64,000 nucleotides of DNA from Lumbricus rubellus. Lineage: Eukaryota; Annelida; Clitellata; Crassiclitellata; Lumbricidae. Positions 54,454 to 64,000 of this stretch are shown piece after piece; the first letter of the stretch is position 1; the number at the start of each line of letters is the position of its first letter. The stretch is taken from contig OX243828.1 of the NCBI GenBank assembly GCA_945859605.1, positions 24,871,288-24,935,287 on the forward strand. Direction: 5' to 3'. Both the position numbers and the translations under genes were made by a program. The notes under the pieces were generated by a model that saw only the letters and a program-made list of their open reading frames with translations, made no database searches and was not told the DNA's origin.

Positions 54454-54760
54454 GGTAAACACGCACACTGAGTGCCCGTACTCCAAACAATATGACTGCC
54501 AACGAATGCCGTAAAATTAGAACGCGACCGATCGACGACATCGCAACATGCATCTCAACATGCAAAGCGTGAGGGTCGGTTAGGGCTCAGTTAGGCGCCG
54601 TGAGGGTCGGTTAGGGTTAGTTTTAGGGTTAGTGCAGTCATTCTGCTGAAATTGAAGCTGAATTGATGAACAATGTCGTCTATAGGTCGCGCTCTAATTT
54701 TATCGCATTCGTTGGCAGCCATATTGTTTGGAGTACGGGCACTCAGTGTGCGTGTTTACC
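54454..54760. mobile_element. Palindromic element with 8-bp TSD and telomere-like core
   Basis: 307 bp; ~85-bp inverted arms starting GGTAAACACGC, perfect TSD TCCACTTT (54446-54453, 54761-54768). The middle (54568-54640) holds GGGTCGGTTAGGG units related to the arrays in the TATAGTAAGCGGG elements, although the ends differ. Confidence 0.87.
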
Positions 54761-55314
54761 TCCACTTTATCGATTACCAGTCAACTACGGCGCCTTCTTG
54801 TTCATCAGCAGACATTGTTCACTGTAGTCCTACAGAAAAGTTTCGATATAACCTGATACAACATGCTACTAAGCCAGTTTGATAAAACTTGCAAAGCAAG
54901 TCTGATTATGCAACAAAGCACACAATCTACATAAAGACAATTTATTTCTTATGCATTCAAATAATTAACAACAAAACCTGTATCAATAATTGATGGATTT
55001 TCGGAGAGATTCAGAACCTGAATAGAAACTTAACGGCGCCACTTGCAAATTCGCAACACCAAACCGGAAGTCAATCTCTTTATAAAGTTGTAGCGCTATG
55101 CAAGATGGCGTCACGTTTAATTGTCACTGATTAACGGCACAGCGTCATGTCAAAGATGATTAGTGTCGCCCTCCTCTCGTATCCAGGCTTGGGACTGGCG
55201 CTGTCAGAGTACAAACAGTGGCGGAGTTTGATATGGCGTTATTATAATTAAACTTTTACGTCAGCCTAATCTTTACTTAGGCCTATTTCTAGGCCTATAG
55301 CCTATCTTCTTCTT

Positions 55315-55550
55315 CTTTCTCTCTTCCGTCAGTCATGCGACGACGATGAGGCTTTCACATGACTTCTCCAGACTTGTCTATTTCTGATGAGATCCTTTGC
55401 TCTTGGCATACTGATATCCATCATCTTCAGATCCTCTCTGACGTTGTCCATCCAAGTCTTTGGTTGTCTTCCTCTGCTTCTCTCTCCTTCTATAAGCCCG
55501 TGCAGGGCCGCGAGTGGTAGTCTTTTTCCCTCCATGCGCTCATGATGGAT
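55315..55550 (-). mobile_element. LINE RT C-terminal fragment, fourth copy type
   Basis: Minus frame: GRQPKTWMDNVREDL and AKDLIRNRQVWRSHV, the extreme C-terminus of an RT of the GRPKTRW class, ending near SSSSHD and a TTC-rich 3' end. 5' truncated. Confidence 0.8.
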
Positions 55551-55977
55551 TTTCGGAGATATAGCCTATAATTTATGGCATACGCAGCTTGATGTAACTT
55601 ATATAATTATATGAGATCGTTGGATGTAACATATAGGGATTATAGGCTAGGCCTAACATAGGATAGTGTCGGTGGTTCAGAAGATCATAATCTGCGTAAA
55701 ACAATTACAGATTAACCTGGGGAGTGGGATATACATAAAATTATGATTATATGATATCCCATGCAACTTTCAATTTTCTCTTTATTTATTATTATTCTGC
55801 ACAAAACTGAAGACCAAAATGTCTAAAGCCATCGCATCCAGTCCTGTTGCAGTAACATCCACAAACAATTTCCATCATCTCCTCATGTTTTTCCTACAAA
55901 ATTAATGTCAGACAATTAACGAGAAGTTTCATTCGCCAGGTGTCGCTTCGTGTGTCCATCTGTGAGACACAGCTTTC

Positions 55978-56277
55978 CATGGGCGTCCGCAGGAAGTTTT
56001 CTAGGGGGCGCAAACTTTTAAATAGTTGTCACATGGTCTAAATTTATTGGGTGACAGTTTGAATTTCCATATTACCACGAGAGAATCCTATAGCCTACCT
56101 ATACGTTATGCGCCCAAAGAAAGATAAATAGGTTCAACTTGTAGAACGAACCGATAATCACGTTGAAAATCGCGTTGTAACAATCACAACCAAATAATCT
56201 AAATTTATGTGCAAACTATGCGAAAAATCCAGAGGGGCGCACTTGCGCCCCCTTGCGCCCCGCTGCGGACGCCCATG
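55978..56277. mobile_element. hAT-like MITE (CATGGGCGTCCGCAG ends)
   Basis: 300 bp, TIRs CATGGGCGTCCGCAGG and GCTGCGGACGCCCATG, perfect 8-bp TSD CAGCTTTC (55970-55977, 56278-56285). It is inserted just upstream of, or inside, the DUF7869-like gene. The start of the plus frame there reads through the MITE. Confidence 0.92.
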
Positions 56278-56285
56278 CAGCTTTC

Positions 56286-57759
56286 CTCGATTAAGTGCTA
56301 GTTTTAACTTACAAAAGGGCTTCTACAACACTTACTGCACAAATAATGGTGAAGCTTACTACTGTCGTCAGTTGTCCGCATACAATTTAGGAATTCACAG
56401 CATAACGACTGGAGCAGTTACAATGAACACGTGGCATGAGGGCATTGCGTCCAGAGGTCCTGAGGAAGTGTCTTCATGTATTTTATCATACTGTGAACAG
56501 TTAGCAGAAGATGGGGTGAGAAATATTACTGCCTATAGTGACTCATGTGGTGGGCAGAACAGAAATTACAAAGTAGCACTGATGTGGGCATATATATGCC
56601 AGAAATTCAAATTTGAAGAAATCAACCACAAGTTTCTCGTCTCTGGACATAGCTACCTACCGAATGATGCTGATTTCGGCATAGTTGAGAAGTCCTTGAG
56701 AAAAGCAACCCATATCTACACCTATGATGAATGGTGTGAGAAAATTGAAACATCGTGCAAGAAAAACCCATACAACATCGTGAAGATGAATGCAGACAAA
56801 TTTGTTTCCATAAAAAACTCTCTGAAGCACTTATTGTACGAAAGATTTCTGATGATGGAGACAAAGTGAAGTGGCTTTCTATACAGTGGCTTATGGTGAA
56901 AGCCAGTGAACCAACCAAACTGTTCTACAAATATTCTGTGCAACAGGATGCTGAGTTTAGCAGTATTAGTCTGACACGACGTGGCAATATCACAGATGTT
57001 GCAGCACTGACCCTTGAGCCACTTTATTGCGCTCCACGTGCACTTTCCACTGAGAAGGTGGCAGATATAAAGAAACTATTCAAATACGTGCCACCTGTAC
57101 ATCACAGTTTCTTTGAGGCCATAATAAATGCAGTTCCTCCCACCTCACAGCAGCACTATTACGAGGATGAACTGCTGCGTGAGAGTGAAATATCAGATAA
57201 TGACAATGATGAAGTCCCACAGCTTCCAAAACCACACAAGAAGAATCGACTGCGCAAGAGCTGCAGAAATAGTTTGACATCCAACGAGTCCACAGGGAAG
57301 AAGAAAAGAAAGACATCAGAAAAGAATTCAGTAACCCACCAAGAGCAGCCAGGGTACTCAACAAGAAGCAGTACTAATACATCAGCGAACAGGAATCCAG
57401 ACCATACTGTGTCTTTGACATCCAACGAGTCCACAGGAAACAAGAAAAGAAAGACATCAGAAAAGAATTCAGAAACACACCAAGAGCAGCCAGGGTACTC
57501 AACAAGAAGCAGTACTAATACATCAGCGGACAGGAATGCAGACCATACTGTGTCTTTGACATCCAACGAGTCCACAGGAAACAAGAAAAGAAAGACATCA
57601 GAAAAGAATTCAGAAACACACCAAGAGCAGCCAGGGTACTCAACAAGAAGCAGTACTAATACATCAGCGGACAGGAATGCAGACCATACTGTGTCTTCGG
57701 TATCTGGGCAGAAGAAAAAGAATGCAGCAACTTCACTTAAGAAGACCAGGAAACAGTGA
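56286..57759 (+). pseudogene. DUF7869-like (transposon-derived) gene, frameshifted
   Basis: First part in one frame: SITTGAVTMNTWHEG, DSCGGQNRNYKVALM, FLVSGHSYLPNDADFG, conserved blocks of the DUF7869 group common in invertebrate genomes and apparently of transposon origin. The spacing of Asp residues resembles a DDE nuclease, which I infer only. Around 56810-56816 (an A-run in CCATAAAAAACTC) the reading passes to another frame (KLSEALIVRKISDDG...), so the copy carries a single-base-type frameshift, real or sequencing. The C-terminal part is Lys/Ser/Thr-rich and ends at 57757-57759. The 5' end is separated by the MITE at 55978-56277. Probably a dead or dying mobile-element gene. Confidence 0.65.
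57273..57695 (+). repeat. Three 141-bp coding repeats
   Basis: Units start at 57273, 57414 and 57555; each encodes 47 residues (SLTSNESTG..KKRKTSEKNS...). Units 2 and 3 are nearly identical, unit 1 more different, so a late duplication. Frame is kept. Confidence 0.92.
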
Positions 57760-57779
57760 CAGAGAAAGACAATCCTATA

Positions 57780-59286
57780 ATCATTGATCAAAAATGATTT
57801 AGTTCTTAGACATTAATAATTTTCTTTTTTTGTTAGAGGTATATTTCTGATGCTTCTATTTTGCTGTTTATGTAAAAAAAAATAACAGCAAGTTATAGTT
57901 CCTTCATAATGATTTCATTTTATTTGTTTGTTATAGATAGGTTTTATTGTTTCCAGAGGTACTTCTTGAATGTACGTTATCATGCTTTTAGGAGCGGTTG
58001 GACTTTGGAGATGCTCTTTGCATCAGATCAATACAATGAAGAATTCATTTCTGCTGTATTTTTTTATGATGTTACTAAATTACAAAATCGTTGCAAATCT
58101 GTTTTTTATATTACAAAGTCGTTGCAAATCTGTTTTTATTACAAGATCGTTGCAAATCTGTTTGTGCACACAACGTTGGTTACATAACAACAAAAGAGCA
58201 TAAACTTCCGGACTTTATTTGGAAATAATCGTTATCACTCATCATGAAAAATCTGAAAACTTGGCCTATTTAAGATTTATTGTGAGTAGACTTTCCGATT
58301 AACGCGCAAACGTGCAGGATTTGTTTTATTTAGACGCGTTTTAAATGAGTTTATACTCATGGCAGACCTAATAATAATAGACCTACTGAAAAAACTGATT
58401 CAGTTTGCATGTCTTCTGACATATAATTATTCAGAGGAAAAGTGGATCATCTCGGGTTGATTCACGTACGCAATATTTTAGATTGCAAATCAATCAGTTC
58501 ATAAACGGATCAAGTCGAGTTGATTCACTTTGACGTAAAAATTTCCAATATTCTTGTCAATTCATTACTGGACCACGCTATAAAAATGCTATTTTCTCAA
58601 AAGTTCACTAATATTTACTTCCGGCATTATCAATAATCGATTATGTGCATCAAAACCTATTATAATATCAATCTTTCATTCCAAAACGTTTTCATTCCGA
58701 TTTGTACTACCAGAGTAAACTTCAAAGTCGATTATCTCAAAACTACAAAATCGTCGATGAACCGCTTTTGAACCAGATGAGCCAATTCATTCATCCCCTC
58801 CCCTATGGGCGTGTGAGAGCGATTGTATAAAAAACGGAGACCTACATGTATAACAGTTCATCATGCACATAATTCATCATGTACATAATGTGTTGAGATG
58901 CATATAGGCCTAAATGCCCCGGCCACTCAATTAATGGTCTGTCATTTCCGTGACTACAGTGTGCGATTGTTTTATAATAGTTACGCAGCTCTATAGGCCT
59001 AAGGCCTTCGGGGTTAACGAAGACCATAGTGACGCAGACATAGGCTATAAAGGCATCGTCCATATTTGCACTTGTTTTTCAAATAAATTTGACCTTTAAG
59101 GTTACGCGTGCTCGCTGCCCTGTTCAATCAAGCGTGGGTAGGCTACGTACGTCCTCCCCCATACTTTTTTCTTTTTTTTCAGTTTGTCGTGTTGACAATA
59201 TTGCATTCTATACATTTTGTCTCTATCTGCAAACCAAGATTGATGTTTAGGCCTAAAAATAAAACAGCTGCAATAAAACAGTGTTT
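57780..59286. other. Intergenic; small tandem repeat
   Basis: AT-rich. GTTGCAAATCTGTTTTT units repeat three times at about 58090-58165. No coding exon recognised. Confidence 0.5.
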
Positions 59287-59402
59287 AATCTAGACGTCTC
59301 TGGGGGGAAAGTTCCCCCCCCCAGGTTTGACATTCCCCAGAAAAATTTGGCGAAATGATAATAGTTTTTAGTTGCCGTTTACATAATTATTTTACAAGAA
59401 GT
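59287..59402 (+). repeat. Dispersed repeat E, copy 2
   Basis: Colinear with 36272-36400 from AATCTAGACGTCTCTGGGGGG to TTTACAAGAAGTG-side. Confidence 0.7.
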
Positions 59403-59419
59403 GTTTTAATATACTGTGA

Positions 59420-59612
59420 TATTATTCACTGTTATCCTCCCCCTCCCCTTCCCCTCCCCTCCCTCTCCCCTCTATGGTAAATTCATCTCCGTCCAATCGG
59501 ATGACAATTACCATTTTTTAAATACTATTTCTAGCAGCACAGAAGTGCACACACCTGCACAAATCCATACAGAACTGCACATTTTGTCAAGCATTGCACG
59601 CTTTAAAAATTC
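59420..59612 (+). repeat. Dispersed repeat D, copy 3
   Basis: TCTATGGTAAATTCATCTCCG..CAATCGGATGACAATT..AGAACTGCACATTTTGTC matches copies at 8998 and 26172; its left end is replaced by a C-rich run. Confidence 0.6.
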
Positions 59613-59635
59613 TAATATCATATACACGCAGGGTC

Positions 59636-60013
59636 CATAGGCGTAGGAGACGGGGGTCCAGAGGGGGCAAATGCCCCCCCCCCCCCAAATTTCGGGCAAG
59701 TCTGGTTTTCGGGCAAGCAGACCATGAAAATTATTTAAATTGTTTAAATTGTATAAAAAATGTTCGGGCAAAGTCGACCCGGATGACTAAAAAAACAAAA
59801 TAAAAAAAGGTCGTCAGAATTTTCGGGCGGAAGAAGTCACGGAAATTTTCGGGCAATTTCGACCCGGATGACTAAAAAAAGGTCCTCAGTTTTTCGGACG
59901 AAAGAAGTAACTGGAGTTTCGAGCGGACAACCGACTATAACAAAATCAAATTTTTCGAGCAAAAGTTAAACTTTTGCCCCCCCCTCCCTTCTGAAATGTC
60001 CCCTACGCCTATG
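59636..60013. mobile_element. hAT-like MITE (CATAGGCGTAGG ends)
   Basis: 378 bp, TIRs CATAGGCGTAGGAGAC and GTCCCCTACGCCTATG; flanks GCAGGGTC and GCAGGGCC (7 of 8). Interior has repeated TTTTCGGGCAA and CGACCCGGATGACTAAAAAA segments. Confidence 0.83.
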
Positions 60014-60427
60014 GCAGGGCCCACGTTATATCTGTGATGGTAGGCCTATATTATTCAAGGTAGGCTATATGTCTACGCCGATTCTTGACTGCTGACACAG
60101 TTCGAAGCACCTTATTAGAATCACTGAAGCGAGATAATCACGCGCGCATGCAGACGCTCATAGAAGTCGAATAAACTGCTGGTCATGCGTGACGAGGACT
60201 GCCCGAAGACACGCTTCAGCGGCTTTCATTTGTCATACGAATAAAAAGCAAATCAAAGATCTGTAGGCAAACCCGCCTCCAGTTGAATGATGCCCGTAAC
60301 GGCTTCGCATTGTATTTCCATCATATGGAATGCAAAAATATAATATGTATATTATTAGCTATGTGTGTATAGGCCTATATGAAATTTATGCATGCATGCA
60401 AGTAGTGTAAAATACACAGGGAATATA

Positions 60428-60599
60428 CACCGTGGTTGAAAGATTAATATCTTTTTATCCGTTAAACTTTATCTCATAAAATTTTGGAATCATATTGTTA
60501 GTCCAATTCTCTAAATATTTGAAATTTTTTAGCGTGATATGTTATCAGGTATTAGAGATAAATGAAAAACAGTTTTACATAGTTTTTTTAATCACGGTG
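60428..60599. mobile_element. Mariner-like MITE, CACCGTG ends
   Basis: 172 bp, CACCGTGGTTGAAA and TTTAATCACGGTG, flanked by TA. Related to 18364-18457 in its terminal CACCGTG. Confidence 0.75.
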
Positions 60600-60802
60600 T
60601 AATATTATTGTATGCCGTTCTTTGTGCATAAAAGGCTGGTCGGAGTGTATATCATACACAAAGAACAACCACTGCGAGGTGTAAAGACGTGGGAAACTAC
60701 CACCTTATCTTCCCAATCAGCAACATGGACAGTCCATGTCCATGAAGCGACCAACCCTCGAATCGAGGAAGGTTAAAGACAAAACTTTGTGCATGGTATG
60801 AT

Positions 60803-62801
60803 CATGGGCGCCCGCAGCATAGGTCAAGGGGGGTCGCGTGACCCCCCCCCTGGAAATCATGACAAAATATTAACAATGACACTTTCTGGAAAAATGGCAG
60901 TGGTAAAACGGGAAAGGATGCCAAATTTGACCAATTGTTCCAATAGGTGACCTTTTTTGCCTACGCCGTACGGTGTTCAAATGACTCCAACAAGGCCACA
61001 ACTTGGTCACAGTTTCTGAACTAAGTCCTGTAGCCTGTTGGATATGGGATATATACTGATATATCAGTATATATAAATATATAATGCACAAGTCAGGAGT
61101 TTAAAGTTATATTTATTTAATTATGTATATACAGGTCTAGGCTTATAGTTGGTAACCTATGAACCGTTTACAGCCGATGGGTAGGGCCTACCCCAACCAC
61201 CATCTGATAGGGAGTTGAGCATATAAATTATAGGCCCAGCTGCATCGCCTTTCGTTCCCTCAACACCAGCGACGGGCGACCTGTAAGGGCGAATAAGGTC
61301 GCACACTGTCGGACGAACATGAAGGAGATTTTTAATAGAGAGGTGAAAGATGAGATACACACTACACACTAGTACCCAGGACTGACTGCGACAGATGAGG
61401 GCTCATTGAGGGAGAGGGCTAGTAAAACTGGGTCACAGAAGAGCGGATCATTTGGAGTAGATTCCACCCCTATACAGGGCGGGCGCAACTTGAACCAGAT
61501 GAAAAACGGGGAGAAATCAGAAATGAGCTAAACTCACTCGGGAAGACAGCCGACCTGAGTGAAAGACAGGCCGGGGAGGGGAAGGAGAGGAATTGAACCA
61601 GTTTGCTTAGGAGGGATCTTAACCCCTGATGATTAGAGTTCCTTCAGAACTGGAGAGTGGATGATCGAAAAGAAAAGGCTGACCGGGGACATGGAGTCGA
61701 GTTATCCGTTTCGGTCCGAACGATCTGACGACAATGGAGCAGTATCCGAAAAGATACACCGAGTTCACAGACAAAATCTTCGAACTGCCATTAGTGTACT
61801 GCAGAATGCTACGCCACTAACGCCAGTCGTTAACTGCATGGTCTATCTCGTCGCTTTCCAATCACACACCACTCCACCATCGTCCCAACGGATCCACGGT
61901 AGGCCAGGCCTATTATTTGACGTCTAGTGGTCTACTGAATTGGAAATCACACTAAGTAATTAGTTTTTAATATAATGATTAGATAGACTTTAATTTATCG
62001 GATAAGCATGTCCCGAACCGTCTGAACTATGAATAATTTCTTTTCTCTGAAGTCTGAACATTGTTCCTTCCTGGTTGTTATGGGCTCACCCATCATTATC
62101 TGCCTGCTTTTTCCAACTCAGGTCTTCTGTTTATCCTTGGCTCAGTAGACTTGGAGCACCTCTGTGCAGACTTCTTGAAGGGCCACTAAATAGCTTCCCG
62201 GAATGATTGTTTGAGCGAATAGTAGGCTATAATAATTATATAATATTGTAATTGCATATAGGAACCAGATAGGTTGCACATTGACTATTTAAATTTGAGT
62301 CTTCTACTGTGACAGTGTGTAAAATACTATTTTAAATACTATAGTGTTTAAAATAATTCCCATAACTGAATCAGACAGAGTTAGAAATAAACAAAAGCAA
62401 GAAGAAAACATGTTTGATCATTCAACCACAGTGTCTTGCACATGTAAATAATATTTTAACAAACGCCAAATTTTGCCATTTTTTTCTGTGTCCTGGAAAA
62501 AAGACATGATGCCTCAGGTACTGTTAGTCAGTTGTTAGTACTAAGTCTTATAGCTTTTTACTATGGACGTATACAAATATACATGAATAATATATGCCAT
62601 AATCTAAAGTCAAAAACTGTTGACAGATTTTGTTCGTCTCATTGCAAAAGAATCATAAAATTAATAGTAGTAGGCCCTACGTTATACTAAGACTGTGTAC
62701 GGCAATAGTGTGAGCTGCGCAGTTTTTAATGGCATATTTTATATCTTAACTCTCCTGGTCATGACTGACCCCCCCTGCAAAAAATCCTGTGGGCGCCCAT
62801 G
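60803..62801. mobile_element. 2-kb CATGGGCGCCC-type element with unknown cargo
   Basis: 1999 bp, TIRs CATGGGCGCCCGCAG and CTGTGGGCGCCCATG, perfect 8-bp TSD GGTATGAT (60795-60802, 62802-62809). Same end type as the 300-bp MITE at 55978. The middle (about 61150-61930) is more GC-rich than the surroundings and holds a small frame (61661-61927) that I do not recognise. No transposase found. Confidence 0.87.
62145..62206 (+). repeat. LINE/SINE 3'-tail fragment
   Basis: TTGGAGCACCTCTGTGCAGACTTCTTGAAGGGCCACTAAATAG, inside the 2-kb element. Confidence 0.5.
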
Positions 62802-62944
62802 GGTATGATGGTATCGGCCATTCGGCGGCAAAAAAGCAAGATGGTATACGTGCGTATCATGCCCGAGTTTCTTAGTGAATGAAGTCGTTCGGGCCTATAT
62901 ATCAATTTTTTGTATTTTTGTTTTGTATTTAATCGTTTATATGC

Positions 62945-63240
62945 ACCTCCAGTAGGGTGAAACGTTTAGAGGCGCTCCCAGTGCGCAAGGCCCCACGAGA
63001 AGAAGCAGGTTTTGAGAAGAGACTATGCAAAAAAAGAGACTGAGCGTAGAGCGAACGCAAGGAGAAAGAGCATTCCAAAGAGAAGGACCAATTGAGGCAA
63101 TTGATCGAGACTGAGCAATAGCAGTTGTAGAGCGAGGAACCATTAGATCAAATCTGTTGGATGAACGAAGTGGACGGTGGGAGGAAGCTAAGTGAGGACG
63201 AAGCATAACGTTAGCCAGATATTTGGGACAAGACCCCGCT
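62945..63240 (-). mobile_element. LINE C-terminal fragment, second family
   Basis: Minus frame: LRSSNRFDLMVPRSTTAIAQSRS and IASIGPSLWNALSP, the conserved end of CR1-like RTs, then tail GGGAGCGCCTCTAAAC. Close to 15375-15605. Confidence 0.8.
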
Positions 63241-64000
63241 GAACCTTGAGGGAGTGATGGATGGATGGATGAATTTAAGGATGGCAAGATAGATAGACAG
63301 ATAAATATAGGCATAGACAGCCCGAATGAGAGACAGATAATACATACAGACGGACAGAGCCTCTGGGAGATTCTTGGCATGCAAGTAACAACGTGTTCAT
63401 CACATCTAGGGAATCCAGAATCACCTCTGCGTTCATTTGCAGCATTCGTTCATAATCGTCAATGACGTATATCGAACAACCGTTTCTACTAACCCCAAGC
63501 TTTGGCACATACACGACGTCATAAGCAAGTCATCCGAGACGGCTGTCAGTCATGCATGGCGCTGTTCAACGGTGCGTGCAGGAGTAAGCGCCGCTCCGTG
63601 CTCTGAGCCTACACGCTTGGATGCGCCGTGAAAGCTAGAACCGCTGATGTGGAGCGAGAGGCGCAAGGGTTTCCAACTGGAGGATAGATAATCGTGTAAC
63701 TATCTGCAGCCAAGAAACTAAGATCATCGATGAAGTTGCTGAAGGAGGATGGTTGATATCTGAGACGTCTTTTGAATTGATGCCATAAGTAGGTGATGCT
63801 ATCTACAATAATATTCTACGTGCAGATGACTGTATATACATTGCAATTATTGAGTTCGTCGTTATTTAAATATACAGGAGTCACGCTGAATAGCTAAAGA
63901 AATTACAGTACTGAAGCAACGCCTATGCAACTTTATGGTGACACATCCTGGTTGTAAATGGGGAAACTGCTAGGCTATTTCATAATTAGATTTAAATGCA
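63241..64000. other. No gene recognised
   Basis: Short (GATG)n and (GATA) stretches near 63255-63310; otherwise unassigned sequence to the window end. Confidence 0.4.

Noticed and set aside
57159..57791. 210-residue minus-strand frame with hydrophobic repeats
   Set aside because: Antisense shadow of the 141-bp coding repeats of the DUF7869-like gene.
63437..63631. 64-residue plus-strand frame near the window end
   Set aside because: No motif, no splice partner, no family resemblance.

Overview
The window is eukaryotic nuclear DNA from an animal, most likely a marine invertebrate bilaterian. It is AT-rich and intron-dense, with short coding exons, GT-AG introns, SINEs with tRNA-like heads, LINE remnants and many DNA-transposon MITEs. 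I cannot name the species. Most open frames are repeats or introns. Genes were assembled by hand from exon similarity, splice sites and phase continuity.

Layout. 0.75-1.4 kb: a 651-bp near-perfect palindrome. 3.8-12.3 kb (minus): cereblon (CRBN), E3 ligase substrate receptor, with a 4-bp duplication that breaks the last exon. 16.4-24.9 kb (minus): an 8-exon, 437-residue CARD-caspase homologue that has lost the catalytic His and Cys (pseudocaspase). 24.9-29.0 kb: intergenic, repeats. 29.1-32.9 kb (plus): a 5-exon, 210-residue charged protein I do not recognise. 33.0-34.0 kb: a mariner-type non-autonomous element. 34.9-35.8 kb (minus): UBIAD1, a UbiA prenyltransferase. 39.8-54.0 kb (minus): a 16-exon, 992-residue protein with order eLOTUS, heptapeptide repeats, RRM, long linker, RRM, long linker, Tudor; a probable germ-granule/piRNA-type protein with an unusual architecture. 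54.2-64 kb: transposon-rich, with a DUF7869-like gene broken by a frameshift and a MITE, and several elements with intact target-site duplications (TSDs).

The genes do not form an operon or pathway; this is ordinary animal gene order. The most interesting items are the intact pseudocaspase, the eLOTUS-RRM-RRM-Tudor protein, the CRBN frameshift, the long palindrome, telomere-like minisatellites inside two kinds of TIR element, and a SINE family whose 3' tail matches the resident LINE tail.
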